Positions 33,745 through 43,198 of a stretch of 56,572 nt of DNA are shown here, one piece after another. The notes under the pieces are model-generated. The model was not told the origin of the DNA and did no database searches. It saw only the letters and a program-made list of their open reading frames with translations. Position numbers and translations under genes: made by a program. Source of the DNA: Bacteroidales bacterium (lineage in GTDB: Bacteria; Bacteroidota; Bacteroidia; Bacteroidales; UBA10428); assembly GCA_016931575.1 (NCBI GenBank), contig JAFGEO010000116.1, forward strand, positions 1-56,572. The letters run 5' to 3'. The number at the start of each line of letters is the position of its first letter. Position 1 is the first letter of the stretch.

Positions 33745-35511
33745 ATGATGATTAATCTTACAATAAATAATGTCCCTGTTCAGGTTAAAGAAGGATCCAC
33801 CATTCTTCAGGCTGCCCAGAAAGCCGGAATAAAAATTCCAACCCTTTGTCATGTTGAGAATACCATCCCGAAAGGAGCCTGCCGTGTTTGCATGGTACAG
33901 GTGGAAGGGGCACGCGGCCTCATGGCCTCCTGTTCCGCTCCTGCTGCCGAAGGCATGAAAGTGATCAGCAACTCACGGGAGGTCCGTGAAGCCAGGAAGT
34001 TTGTCGTGGAAATGCTGATTTCCGAACACTGCGGTGATTGCAAAACATGCGTCCGTAATAACGACTGTGAGCTTCAGCAGCTGGCCTTTGAAATGGGCAT
34101 CGAATCGATTGCCTGGGAAGGCGAAACCCTGAAATCTGTTATCGATACCTCTACCCACGCTCTCGTACGCGACTCTGGTAAATGCATCAAGTGCAGAAGG
34201 TGTGTGGATGTATGCAGCGAGATCCAGGGCGTTGGCTCACTCTTTGCCCAGGGACGTGGTTTTGAATCGAAGATAGGCCCTGCCTTCGATTCCAACCTCG
34301 CGGATGTTGTCTGTGTACAATGCGGACAATGCAGTGCAGTATGCCCGGTCGGCGCTATTACAGAGAAAGAGCATATACACTATGTATGGGATGCCCTCGA
34401 TGATCCGAAAAAATTTGTTGTTGTCCAGACGGCTCCGGCCATTCGTGCCGCCCTCGGCGAATGCTTTGGTTATGAGCCGGGGACGCTGGTGACCGGGAAA
34501 ATGACCACCGCGCTCCGCCACCTGGGATTCGACAAGATCTTCGATACAAATTTTGCTGCCGACCTCACCATCATGGAAGAGGGAACCGAACTGCTGATGC
34601 GCCTCAAAAAAGCCCTGGTCGACAAAGAACAGGTTGCCCTGCCCCAGTATTCGTCCTGCTCTCCGGGATGGATCAAGTATGTGGAGTATTTTTATCCGGA
34701 TATGCTCGATAATATCTCTACCTGTAAGTCACCACAGCAGATGTTTGGTGTTTTGGCAAAAACCTACTATGCCGACAAGGTGGGCATCGACCCGAAAGAT
34801 GTGGTGGTAGTATCGATCATGCCATGCACGGCGAAGAAATTTGAGTGTGCCCGCCCGGAAATGACTGACAGCGGGTTCCAGGATGTAGACTTCGTACTCA
34901 CCACCCGTGAGTTGGGCCGCATGATCCAGCAGGCTGGCATCGACTTTAAAAATCTGCCCGATAGCGAGATGGATGCTCCAATGGGCATAAGCTCCGGAGC
35001 CGCCGACATCTTTGCCAATACAGGAGGTGTTATGGAAGCTGCCGTTCGTACAGCCTACGAACTGGTAACCGGAAGAGAACTGCCAACTGAAATGCTTCAT
35101 ATAGAGCCACTCATGGGACTTGAAGGTGTGAAGAAAGCCTCCCTCAGGATTGAAGGCACACTCCCCGGATGGGAATTTCTGGAAGGTGTAGAGTTGAAAG
35201 TAGGTGTTGCCCATGGTCTTTCGAATGCGAAGAAGATCATCGAAGCCTCACGTGCCGGTGAAGAGTTCCACTTCATTGAAGTGATGACCTGCCCCGGAGG
35301 ATGTATCGGCGGAGGCGGCCAGCCACGTTACACGACCGATGAAGTGCGCAAAGCGAGAATTGCTGCCATCTACAAGGAAGATGAAGGTAAAGAGCTAAGG
35401 AAATCCCATATGAATCCCGAGATAGAACAGCTCTATAAAGAATTCCTGGAAAAGCCCATCAGCCATCTCTCACACAAGTTGTTGCACACTGAATATGTAA
35501 GCAGAAATTAA
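33745..35511 (+). CDS. hydA: [FeFe]-hydrogenase catalytic subunit HydA, group A3 type
   Basis: This is the H2-forming or H2-oxidising subunit, 588 residues. The N-terminal [2Fe-2S] domain has Cys35, Cys46, Cys49 and Cys63. The His-ligated [4Fe-4S] has His95, Cys99, Cys102 and Cys108. Two ferredoxin-type clusters follow (Cys147/150/153/157 and Cys190/193/196/200). The H-cluster domain has all four cysteines: L1 SSCSPGW (Cys305), L2 MPCTAKK (Cys361) and L3 EVMTCPGGCIGGGGQP (Cys516, Cys520). The Ser after the L1 Cys, and the company of HydB/HydC, place it in the NAD-linked bifurcating group A3. No hydE, hydF or hydG maturase is in the window. A strong terminator follows. Confidence 0.95.
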   Translation: MMINLTINNVPVQVKEGSTILQAAQKAGIKIPTLCHVENTIPKGACRVCMVQVEGARGLMASCSAPAAEGMKVISNSREVREARKFVVEMLISEHCGDCKTCVRNNDCELQQLAFEMGIESIAWEGETLKSVIDTSTHALVRDSGKCIKCRRCVDVCSEIQGVGSLFAQGRGFESKIGPAFDSNLADVVCVQCGQCSAVCPVGAITEKEHIHYVWDALDDPKKFVVVQTAPAIRAALGECFGYEPGTLVTGKMTTALRHLGFDKIFDTNFAADLTIMEEGTELLMRLKKALVDKEQVALPQYSSCSPGWIKYVEYFYPDMLDNISTCKSPQQMFGVLAKTYYADKVGIDPKDVVVVSIMPCTAKKFECARPEMTDSGFQDVDFVLTTRELGRMIQQAGIDFKNLPDSEMDAPMGISSGAADIFANTGGVMEAAVRTAYELVTGRELPTEMLHIEPLMGLEGVKKASLRIEGTLPGWEFLEGVELKVGVAHGLSNAKKIIEASRAGEEFHFIEVMTCPGGCIGGGGQPRYTTDEVRKARIAAIYKEDEGKELRKSHMNPEIEQLYKEFLEKPISHLSHKLLHTEYVSRN

Positions 35512-35540
35512 CTGGATAAAAACAGATAGTAATAGGTGAT

Positions 35541-35573
35541 AAAATCCGGGAGAGATCCCGGATTTTATTTTTT
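35541..35573 (+). terminator. Terminator of the hydrogenase operon
   Basis: AAAATCCGGGA (35541-35551) pairs perfectly with TCCCGGATTTT (35556-35566) across a four-base loop, followed by a T-rich stretch. It may also work for the minus-strand gene that ends 50 bases further on. Confidence 0.9.
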
Positions 35574-35622
35574 GTGACCGGAGCCTGCTAAAACAGGGAT
35601 AATGCTGTCCTTCCCCGGAACC

Positions 35623-36501
35623 CTACCTGGCAAACCTCTTGAGGTCATCGCGTCTGAAAGTCCACTCGGGAGTATAAAGCACCTCTCCGAAATCAAGCGG
35701 ATACCAGGGGCTGATGGCAGCATCCACCGGATTTTCCAGGACCTGGATCTCCTGGGCAGGCATGTAACTCTGAGCCAGCATAAACAAGCGCTCCCCGGTA
35801 TCGGGATTTTCTGCCATATCAACAACAATGATGGCATGTCCCGGCGACCCTCCCTGAATAAACACATCCCCGATCTGCATTTCCTGTGCCGGCACCCTGG
35901 TCATTTCTTTTGACAGGGAGAGCGTTCCTGCATAGGTGAAAATAACTTCCATATATTTCCAGAACTCCGGGTATTCTATTGATGGCCGTGCAGAATGTAC
36001 CCAGCTGACGTTATTTCCCCTGACCACTATCCGGTTCCCCTTGATCCATTCTGAATAATCGACCCTGAAACCATTCGTGAAATTAAAATGAATGGCATCG
36101 TAATCCTGAACCATATAAAGATATTCCGCCCTAAGGCGCATCACTGCATCGGCGCATTGGTGGAGATCCCGGTTACCGATCGGAAGGTCCACAACAGCAG
36201 CATAGACTGAGGTCGAATTCTTCAGTCCTCCATGGTAATACCTTACCTTCTCTCCATGAGGTTTTAGTGGCAGGCCCCTGAGGTAAGCTCCGAAAGAACC
36301 GGGATCCTCCCCTACACGGGAAAAGCCTGCAGGCGGCATAAACCTTTCACACAGGGTCATGCCCTCAGGTTGAATGACCGGTATGGCAACAAGTCCCACA
36401 GATTGCCTGTTACCTCCGGTGTCCTTCTGAGGATTTCCCGATTCTCCACAGGCAAAGACGAGGAAAAGCAGCAGGATCCATCGTGTATTTTTCATATCCA
36501 C
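35623..36501 (-). CDS. DUF4846 family lipoprotein
   Basis: The 292-residue protein has a lipobox (LLLFLVFACG, Cys18). The rest is the DUF4846 pattern: RFMPPAGFSRVGEDPGSFGA, YLRGLPLKPHGEKVRYYHG, RDLHQCADAVMRLRAEYLY, then IQGGSPGHAIIVVDMA and a SPWYPLDFGEVLYTPEW end. The GGSPGHAIIV stretch has a conserved His. The function of the family is unknown; localisation is the outer or inner membrane facing the periplasm. Confidence 0.82.
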   Translation of the reverse strand: MDMKNTRWILLLFLVFACGESGNPQKDTGGNRQSVGLVAIPVIQPEGMTLCERFMPPAGFSRVGEDPGSFGAYLRGLPLKPHGEKVRYYHGGLKNSTSVYAAVVDLPIGNRDLHQCADAVMRLRAEYLYMVQDYDAIHFNFTNGFRVDYSEWIKGNRIVVRGNNVSWVHSARPSIEYPEFWKYMEVIFTYAGTLSLSKEMTRVPAQEMQIGDVFIQGGSPGHAIIVVDMAENPDTGERLFMLAQSYMPAQEIQVLENPVDAAISPWYPLDFGEVLYTPEWTFRRDDLKRFAR

Positions 36502-36630
36502 AGAGATTCAGTTAGCCGGCAAAGTGTAGTATTTTTACTCAGAAACCAACTTTTCCTGGAACAAAATTGTTGATCTCATGTTTGTTCGTTAAATTTATTG
36601 AATTGATAAACAAAAACTAAACCTATCGCT

Positions 36631-37536
36631 ATGAAACTATTCAAGGATTTATCATTTTTCCTTTCGATCCTTTTTATATCTGGCGGATTACACGCCCAGA
36701 AACCCATAATACTAACGGAAGAAACCATTGATTTCGGACATGGAAGTTACAACGGGCTCAGTCTGACTATCCCGGAAGTTGGCTACAATACAGTTGAGAA
36801 GGCCTGGACAAAGCTGCTGGAGAAGGGAACAAAGTCAAAAATCCAGATCTCAGAGGGTGAATATTCACTCTTTGGAGCGCAACTCCAGGAAATAAGTTCC
36901 GAACCGATCAATGTTTACAGCACGATGAAATCCGGTGACAGCTGCACCCTGCTGAACGTCACTTTCGAGCTTAAACCCAAGGAATATCTCGGCAAAGCCT
37001 CCTCACCCAGTGAGTATACACAGGCCAAACTGATGCTGTTTAACTTTGGGAAGGAACTTTATGTTGAACTGGCAAAAGAGGAGTTTAAAGAAGAAGAAAA
37101 GAAACTCAAGCAATTGGAAAGAGATCTGGAATCCTTGTACAATGAAAAGAACAAACTGGAGAAATCCATTGTAAATGACAACTCGGACATCACAGAATAC
37201 ACTGACCAAATTGCATTGCTCAAACAGGATGCAGAAAACCTGAACACGCAACTAAGTAAAGAAAAACAACTGCTTTTGGATCTTGAGGATGAACAACAAA
37301 GACTGGCAAAAGAAAAAGAAATCGAAACCATCGACAAAAACAAGGAAAAAGCCTTGAAAGAGGTGGACAGTCTTGAGAAGAAGATCCTGCTCAGAAAGTC
37401 AGCCATCGACCGGGCAAAACTGGATATCGAAAGCAGCAAGCAGGCACAAGCCTCAAAACTTGATTACATCGAAGCCCAAAAGCTTGTTACAAATCAGGCT
37501 GAAAAGAAATATAATACCATCCTGGAATATCAATAA
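36631..37536 (+). CDS. Exported coiled-coil protein
   Basis: The 301-residue protein has a signal peptide (LSFFLSILFISGGLHAQ), an N-terminal globular beta region of about 120 residues (TIDFGHGSYNGLSLTIPEVG) and a long highly charged coiled coil from about 145 to 290 (KQLERDLESLYNEKNKLEKS). I recognise no family. The DUF3078 gene starts 74 bases downstream, probably in the same transcript. The coiled coil suggests a periplasmic scaffold or an oligomer. Confidence 0.65.
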   Translation: MKLFKDLSFFLSILFISGGLHAQKPIILTEETIDFGHGSYNGLSLTIPEVGYNTVEKAWTKLLEKGTKSKIQISEGEYSLFGAQLQEISSEPINVYSTMKSGDSCTLLNVTFELKPKEYLGKASSPSEYTQAKLMLFNFGKELYVELAKEEFKEEEKKLKQLERDLESLYNEKNKLEKSIVNDNSDITEYTDQIALLKQDAENLNTQLSKEKQLLLDLEDEQQRLAKEKEIETIDKNKEKALKEVDSLEKKILLRKSAIDRAKLDIESSKQAQASKLDYIEAQKLVTNQAEKKYNTILEYQ

Positions 37537-37609
37537 TAGGGGAATAAAACTATGCTATTCGTTTTCAAATAGAATATCCCTTAATGTTAAACCCCTCAAA
37601 AAAAAAGAA

Positions 37610-38530
37610 ATGAAAAAAGCCCTGTGGCTAAGCATTAGCCTGATATTTACATACCACATAGCCCTTGCGCAGGTTACCGATGTAGAAGCTTCCCTTAGGG
37701 TAGTCACTGCAGACAGCCTGGACGGCTGGAAAAAAGGTGCTACGCTGAACCTTGGAACAGCTCAGACTTCCTTAACAAACTGGGCTGCCGGTGGTGAAAA
37801 TTCTATCGCTGTGAACGGAATTTTCAGTGGATTTGCTAACCTGACCCGGGGAAAAACAAACTGGGATAACAACCTGGATATCGGTTACGGTCTCCTCAAA
37901 CAGGGAGAAAGGAGTTTCATAAAGACTGACGATAAGGTAGATCTAACCTCCAAGCTGGGATATAGTGCCTTTGAAAAGTGGAACTATGCACTGTTGATGA
38001 ACTTTAAAACCCAGATGAGCAAAGGCTTTAAAACAGGTACGGATACGCTTATATCAAACTTCCTGGCACCTGCCTACTTCCTGGCTGCAATGGGTCTGGA
38101 TTACAAACCAAATGACCACTTCACGGCATTTATCGCTCCGTTGACGGGTAAATTCACCATGGTAAACGACGATGCACTCGCCGGTATAGGAGCTTTTGGG
38201 GTAAGCCCGGGCGAAAAATTCAGAGCTGAACTCGGAGGCTATATCCGAGTGGCCTATGCGAAGGATATCCATCCTAACATCAGCCTGGCAACCAAGATCG
38301 ACCTGTTTTCCAATTACCTGAAAGATCCTCAGAACATTGATGTAAACTGGGAAGCACTCCTCACACTCAAAGCAACAAAATACTTGTCTGCTTCGCTGGC
38401 GACAAACCTGATCTGGGATAAGGATATCGTGCAGGATTTTGATGATGACGGAGATGGCGCCACCGATGCCACAGAAGCCCGTGTTCAGTTTAAGGAAGTA
38501 CTGTCGCTGGGACTTACGTTTAGTTTCTGA
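37610..38530 (+). CDS. DUF3078 family outer-membrane-type protein
   Basis: The ATG at 37610 starts a signal peptide (MKKALWLSISLIFTYHIALA). The 306 residues match the DUF3078 pattern: GWKKGATLNLGTAQTSLTNW, AAGGENSIAVNG, then repeated amphipathic strands ending in Phe (LSLGLTFSF). This suggests a beta-barrel in the outer membrane. A short Asp-rich loop (DFDDDGDGATDAT) looks like a calcium-binding repeat. The function of the family is unknown. Confidence 0.82.
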   Translation: MKKALWLSISLIFTYHIALAQVTDVEASLRVVTADSLDGWKKGATLNLGTAQTSLTNWAAGGENSIAVNGIFSGFANLTRGKTNWDNNLDIGYGLLKQGERSFIKTDDKVDLTSKLGYSAFEKWNYALLMNFKTQMSKGFKTGTDTLISNFLAPAYFLAAMGLDYKPNDHFTAFIAPLTGKFTMVNDDALAGIGAFGVSPGEKFRAELGGYIRVAYAKDIHPNISLATKIDLFSNYLKDPQNIDVNWEALLTLKATKYLSASLATNLIWDKDIVQDFDDDGDGATDATEARVQFKEVLSLGLTFSF

Positions 38531-38577
38531 TCTGTTATAGTGGTAAAAAGAATCTCCGGCTCCATTTCAGACAGCCT

Positions 38578-38940
38578 TTATTTTTTACCTAACTCTTCCA
38601 TGGCTGCATCCATTGAAGGTACAAAGAGTATATGACCTGTCCGGTTGCTTTCATTGATGAAATCGCGGAGACTCTTACTGGTATATCCTGAGAAGTCACC
38701 AACGATAGCCAGACGCATTCGGTAATTCGAGAATTTTTGTAACACTTCACCGGCAAAACCTGATTTCAGGTCGAAAAAAGTCTCGTCAATCTGTTCCTTC
38801 TTCAGGATCATTCTCCTGGCTCCCAGGTAATCTGAATTACCAAGAACATCGACGGCATCTTCAAGGTCCCTGATAATATAGCCGGTCTCCTCCAGCCAGG
38901 CAATCGGAACATTGTTATGGGTTTGAATGGATATCTGCAT
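38578..38940 (-). CDS. DUF4180 domain protein
   Basis: The 120-residue soluble protein has the DUF4180 pattern: IRDLEDAVDVLGNSDYLGA, ILKKEQIDETFFDLKSGFAG and LAIVGDFSGYTSKSLRDFI, ending SNRTGHILFVPSMDAAME. The fold resembles STAS-like proteins. The function is unknown. It is a single gene, convergent with the DUF3078 gene. Confidence 0.8.
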   Translation of the reverse strand: MQISIQTHNNVPIAWLEETGYIIRDLEDAVDVLGNSDYLGARRMILKKEQIDETFFDLKSGFAGEVLQKFSNYRMRLAIVGDFSGYTSKSLRDFINESNRTGHILFVPSMDAAMEELGKK

Positions 38941-39144
38941 AAAATTAATTATATCTGCTTATATAGAAATTTTGTCTGAAGCCCTTATAACACTCATTCC
39001 TGAGTACTTACTTTATCCGGCTAATTTAGAATTTATTTTGTCGGCCAACTGTGGTTATTTAATTAAAAGCCCCATAAATTCGTTATTAAGCTTTAAGTAC
39101 ATATGCCATCCCATAAAGCTTGATACTTCTTTCATAGCGTTGTG

Positions 39145-39174
39145 CCACACTCCATCCGGGGTGTGGTTTTTTTT
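39145..39174 (+). terminator. Terminator-like hairpin without an obvious upstream gene
   Basis: CCACACTCC pairs with GGGGTGTGG (39145-39166, one T-G pair) and is followed by eight T on the plus strand. The nearest plus-strand gene ends at 38530. It lies between the minus-strand PAS gene and the DUF4180 gene, so it may protect against antisense transcription or be a relic. Confidence 0.5.
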
Positions 39175-39235
39175 GACCCGGGTTAGCATCCATTCAGGAG
39201 CAAAGGAAAAGGCTCCGTTATGGCGTACGGGATAC

Positions 39236-39724
39236 TTATTCTTTATAGGGAAGCCCGGTATGAAACTGCTTTGTGATATCATCAATGATCATAATGATAT
39301 AGCTCTCCTGCCTGAACTTAAAAAAGCGGGTGGAAAACTGCAGGTGCTTATCTACCTTATGACCATTTTTATCGAAAAACGGGCGGAAAATATGATCCTT
39401 ATAAACGTTTTCCCTATTCAGATAGGTTTCCAGCGCCGCTTCCCTGAGCTCACAGGTGTCACAATGGGAAGTTGTTCCACAATCTTTGGCCTCCTCAATG
39501 GAATATGCGCAACCAATAGCCTCTCCACAGCGGACATATAGCAAATCCTCGTTTTCCCGGTTAGAGAAGATCGTCTTCAGGGCATCGTTATATGCCTGCA
39601 ACTCCATGTTGTTATTCAGCAGCAGTATGCAGCTGCTCAGGCTGTTCATAATAAGGTTCAGGAAATCACTGGAAGCACTCAGGTGTTCAAAACTGGTATT
39701 GGTCAGGGAGATCTCACTTTTCAT
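39236..39724 (-). CDS. Stand-alone PAS-like sensor with a conserved cysteine cluster
   Basis: The 162-residue protein is a single PAS-like domain (LIMNSLSSCILLLNNNMELQ, then AYNDALKTIFSN, ending SYIIMIIDDIT). A cysteine-rich insert has Cys66, Cys72, Cys82, Cys88 and Cys91 (RCGEAIGCAYSI, DCGTTSHCDTC). Such inserts occur in PAS domains that appear to bind metal or respond to thiol redox state. No output domain is attached. The downstream partner is not encoded in the same operon, but the next upstream gene on this strand is a histidine kinase (105 bases away), so it may feed that pathway. The function is inferred. Confidence 0.68.
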   Translation of the reverse strand: MKSEISLTNTSFEHLSASSDFLNLIMNSLSSCILLLNNNMELQAYNDALKTIFSNRENEDLLYVRCGEAIGCAYSIEEAKDCGTTSHCDTCELREAALETYLNRENVYKDHIFRPFFDKNGHKVDKHLQFSTRFFKFRQESYIIMIIDDITKQFHTGLPYKE

Positions 39725-39829
39725 AATGTCGTAGTTTACGTTCCTGTATTCATAAATTTAGAAATATCTGCTGCCAAAGGGTTTCTATGTAAGGAGAGAA
39801 ACTTAGAATTTAACAACAGTCTCATTGGA

Positions 39830-41233
39830 TCAATAGCTTACAGTTTGAAGTGCAAGCGGAATCGAGAAGCTTACGGTTGTACCCTTTCCCAGGATGCTGC
39901 TGAGCCATATGGTACCTCCATTCTTCTCTACAAATTCCTTACAAAGTTTCAATCCCAATCCTGAACCTTTCTCCTGATTTGTCCCGGGCATGACAAATTC
40001 CGAATCAATCCCGAGAAGGTTCGGCAGTACCTCTTCATTGATCCCAGTCCCTGTATCCCTTACCTCAACTTTAATCATTCCCTCTGATAATATCTCACAC
40101 TTTATTATGATCTTTCCTCCGCTTTTTGTGAATTTCACAGCGTTCGAGAAAATATTCCGGATTACAGCATCCAGCATATCATGGTCTGCTATGACCATAC
40201 ACCTGGAACATAAATTTTCAATGGATATATTTTTCACCTCTGCACCCCCTTTAATGATGCGGATATTCTCTTCGATCAGTTCATTGAGTTGAATTTCTGA
40301 AGGTTCGAACCTGATCTGCCGCGACTGTGAGCGGGCCCAAAGCAATAAATTATTTAGCAAATGGTAGGTACTTTTTGAATTCCTGTGAACGGTATCCAGA
40401 AGCCTCTGACGGCGTTCCGGATCCATTTGCTTATCCTGTTCGGCTAAAACCCCCAGGAGTTGTGAAAGTGATCCGATTGGAGTTTTCAGGTCATGGGCTA
40501 TGATAGAGAAAAATTTATCTTTTACAGCATTCAGTTCCTTCAGCAGGAGGTTATCTTCATTAATGACCTTATTAATCTCCAGAATTTTGTCTTCATCCTG
40601 TTCTTTCAGGGCCATCAACAGGTAAATGGTTCCCAACTGGCCCAGAAACAGCAGCAACACGTAGCTGGCAAGCTGTATTCCTGTATCGCCATAAATGGTG
40701 ATCTCCGCATCCTGGAAAGCTGCCGCATACATTCGCCCGAAAAAAGCTATGGCAGTCAGACTGTAAAAAAACGCCATAAAATACTTGATCCCGTATTTGT
40801 GATCAAAGAAGAAAAGTGCAATCCCTCCCCATAAGAAATAACTGGCGGGAAGGAAGCTGGCTACAGCGATCCGGACATTGGCAGGCTGCCCGATGAAAAA
40901 AGAAAAGACAATCGAGAAAATAAGCGCCGGGGTCAGGTAAATGATCAGGTTACGGCGGCTAAAGGGTCTCCACAAGGTCACAGTACAGAATACCTCCAGA
41001 GCTACCCCGAAAAATACGATTGCATTACTGACTACTATCGAAAATTTCTCCGGAAAAAATTCCCTGTTGTACATCAGCAGGTAAGAAGTAATCAGCAGGA
41101 ACTTTGCCAGCACATAAGTAGTTACCACCGAATTCTGTGTTCTGGTAGTCAGGATGTAGATTAAAAGATAGAGGAAGACCAGGAGGTTGCCTGTCACAAG
41201 AAGAAGCAGAACTGTGTAAGTATCAAGAGACAT
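39830..41233 (-). CDS. Membrane sensor histidine kinase
   Basis: The 467-residue kinase has about seven to eight N-terminal transmembrane helices (residues 7-210) and no extracellular domain. The dimerisation region carries the phospho-accepting His247 (FFSIIAHDLKTPIGSL). The HATPase domain shows the N box (DAVIRNIFSNAVKFTKSGG), G1 (DTGTGI) and G2 (GSGLGLKLCKEFVEKNGG). No response regulator is adjacent; the only near candidate partner is the PAS protein downstream. It may be an orphan. Confidence 0.9.
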   Translation of the reverse strand: MSLDTYTVLLLLVTGNLLVFLYLLIYILTTRTQNSVVTTYVLAKFLLITSYLLMYNREFFPEKFSIVVSNAIVFFGVALEVFCTVTLWRPFSRRNLIIYLTPALIFSIVFSFFIGQPANVRIAVASFLPASYFLWGGIALFFFDHKYGIKYFMAFFYSLTAIAFFGRMYAAAFQDAEITIYGDTGIQLASYVLLLFLGQLGTIYLLMALKEQDEDKILEINKVINEDNLLLKELNAVKDKFFSIIAHDLKTPIGSLSQLLGVLAEQDKQMDPERRQRLLDTVHRNSKSTYHLLNNLLLWARSQSRQIRFEPSEIQLNELIEENIRIIKGGAEVKNISIENLCSRCMVIADHDMLDAVIRNIFSNAVKFTKSGGKIIIKCEILSEGMIKVEVRDTGTGINEEVLPNLLGIDSEFVMPGTNQEKGSGLGLKLCKEFVEKNGGTIWLSSILGKGTTVSFSIPLALQTVSY

Positions 41234-41346
41234 AGCGCAAGCTTGTATCTTAAAGATACTAAAAGAAAAGTTAATTCGCTGCTCAGGGATAGATTATTAA
41301 AGCCGATTTTGTCCGAAGGGAGCATATGGCCATTGCTGCCGGGGGA

Positions 41347-42603
41347 TCATGAATGAAGGCAAGAACCGGCGGCCAGCCAGGCTGTCGAGTACGCAATCTG
41401 AAGATTAAAACCTCCGGTATTTCCGTCAAGATTCAGGATCTCTCCTGCAAAATATAATCCCCTGACAAGTTTTGACTCCATGGTTTTATTGTCAACCTCC
41501 TGTGTATCGATACCCCCGGATGTTACCACAGCCTCGGCGAAACCACGATATCCTGTAATATCAAACTGAAAATTCTTCATCAGTCTCAGAATGGCTTTTC
41601 TCTCTGCGGCTGTGAGCTGGTGCGCTTCCTTCTGGGCATCAAGTTTCAATACACTGAAAAATACAGGGATCATCTTCGATGGCAGCCATTCCCTAAAAAG
41701 GTTGGCCAGTAGCTTTTTACCATTCGAGTTGATATCGCGGAGCAGGCGTGCATCAAGCTTCTGTTCGTCGAGGGCAGGTTTCAGGTCAATGCTGATCTGT
41801 ACCTGGCTGCCCTTATCCAGCTCGTCGACAGCGATACGACTCAGAGTAAGGATCACAGGCCCTGAGAGTCCGAAGTGGGTGAACAGCAATTCCCCGAATT
41901 CTTCGCTGTGTTTCCGCTGGTTTACCCAGAGCACAGCATTGCTGTTCTTCAGGCTGAGGCCCTGAAGTTGTTGCGCGATGTCGCCCTGAGTCACGAGGGG
42001 TACAAGGGAAGGTCGCGGATTGATCAGGGAATGTCCGGCTTCCTGAGCCATGCGATAGCCATCTCCCGTTGATCCGGTTGCAGGATATGATTTCCCGCCC
42101 GTGCACAAGATCAGACTTGTGCATATAAAATCTTTTACTGTGGTGCCGAGTTTTACCCGGACACCTTTCAGGACGTTCCCATCGAGGATCAGCTCCTGGG
42201 CAGAAGCATTCAGCAGGATATCAGCTTTTTTTCCCTTAAGCCAGTTTAAGATTGCAGCATGCACATCTTTTGCACTATTACTGGTCGGGAATATCCTGTT
42301 GCCCCTTTCCACGGTTGTGGGCACGCCGTTTTCCCCGAGCAGCCGCACAATATCGGCAGAAAAGAAGCTGGCAAAGGCATGCTTCAGGTACCTGCCATTG
42401 GGAAATATATTTTTGTAGTAGACCGATGGTGGCGCATCGTTTGAAATATTGCACCTGCCCTTACCGGTAATGAGAAGTTTCCTGCCGGGCTGATTCATCT
42501 TTTCGATCAGCAGGACGCTTGCCCCCAGCCCGGCAGCTCTGCCGGCGGCAATCATTCCGGCCGCCCCGCCGCCGATCACTATCACATCATAACCCGGTTT
42601 CAT
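41347..42603 (-). CDS. BaiN/HI0933-type flavoprotein (NAD(P)/FAD-dependent oxidoreductase)
   Basis: The 418-residue FAD protein starts at ATG 42603, directly before the dinucleotide-binding motif (YDVIVIGGGAAGMIAAGRAA) and the family-specific NQPGRKLLITGKGRCNISND. A late VRGLYFAGEILNLDGNTGGF, then NLQIAYSTAWLAA, closes the FAD domain. A longer frame to 42849 has no family content and overlaps the divergent gene. Relatives (YhiN, BaiN) are reductases of uncertain substrate. Confidence 0.88.
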   Translation of the reverse strand: MKPGYDVIVIGGGAAGMIAAGRAAGLGASVLLIEKMNQPGRKLLITGKGRCNISNDAPPSVYYKNIFPNGRYLKHAFASFFSADIVRLLGENGVPTTVERGNRIFPTSNSAKDVHAAILNWLKGKKADILLNASAQELILDGNVLKGVRVKLGTTVKDFICTSLILCTGGKSYPATGSTGDGYRMAQEAGHSLINPRPSLVPLVTQGDIAQQLQGLSLKNSNAVLWVNQRKHSEEFGELLFTHFGLSGPVILTLSRIAVDELDKGSQVQISIDLKPALDEQKLDARLLRDINSNGKKLLANLFREWLPSKMIPVFFSVLKLDAQKEAHQLTAAERKAILRLMKNFQFDITGYRGFAEAVVTSGGIDTQEVDNKTMESKLVRGLYFAGEILNLDGNTGGFNLQIAYSTAWLAAGSCLHS

Positions 42604-42748
42604 AGCCTTTTTTGTAGTGGACCCGTCAAAGGTAAGCGCTTTCCGGGAAATAGAAAGCCATCGGCGGTTTTGAAAAATAATTGGTGATTCTTTGTCATAC
42701 AAAATCAAAGGGCTTATCTTTAAGATATAATCACTAATCCCTCGAAAT

Positions 42749-43078
42749 ATGAGAACAAGCATAAGAATTATTGGAGGACTGGCCCTCCTGATTGCCTTCG
42801 CCTGCGGCGGAAAAGATACCGCCAAAAAACCTACTGTTGAACAACCCAAGGAAGCTGCTCTGGAACTTGCAGGTGAAATTTGTCAGTGCATTGACAGCAT
42901 CAAGCTTGATCCGGCCGAGGGCATTGCGTATGAGCTAGCTGTTAAGCGTTGTTTTGAGGACAAAGCTTTTGAGTTGAGCAGGAATAAAGAGGCCGGAGTC
43001 AGCATCCGGGAATTGTGGAATGCTACGGAAAAAGAATGCCCGGATAACTATACCCTGTATGAGCAAATACAGGATTAA
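42749..43078 (+). CDS. Small lipoprotein with four conserved cysteines
   Basis: The 109-residue lipoprotein has lipobox LLIAFACG with Cys19. The mature part is helical with Cys45 and Cys47 (EICQCIDSI), Cys67 (KRCFED) and Cys96 (EKECPDN), which could form two disulfides in the periplasm. The family is unknown. It is divergent from the BaiN gene and has its own terminator. Confidence 0.68.
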   Translation: MRTSIRIIGGLALLIAFACGGKDTAKKPTVEQPKEAALELAGEICQCIDSIKLDPAEGIAYELAVKRCFEDKAFELSRNKEAGVSIRELWNATEKECPDNYTLYEQIQD

Positions 43079-43104
43079 CTGCATGATCTTAAGTGTCACA
43101 GAAT

Positions 43105-43137
43105 AGCAGAAGAGAATTTTCTTCTGCTTTTTTTTTT
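43105..43137 (+). terminator. Terminator after the small lipoprotein gene
   Basis: AGCAGAAGA (43105-43113) pairs with TCTTCTGCT (43120-43128) and runs into about ten T. It lies 27 bases after the stop codon. Confidence 0.88.
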
Positions 43138-43198
43138 GACAGCAATGAAACTGGTCTGCCCGCATCCTTTCCGGGTTTTGATTATGGCCGCTCGTCAC

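Noticed and set aside
39055-39285. A 76-codon minus-strand frame after the PAS gene
   Set aside because: It overlaps the PAS gene by 50 bases, spans a terminator-like hairpin with a T-run and shows no family motif. It cannot be excluded as a small gene but support is too weak.
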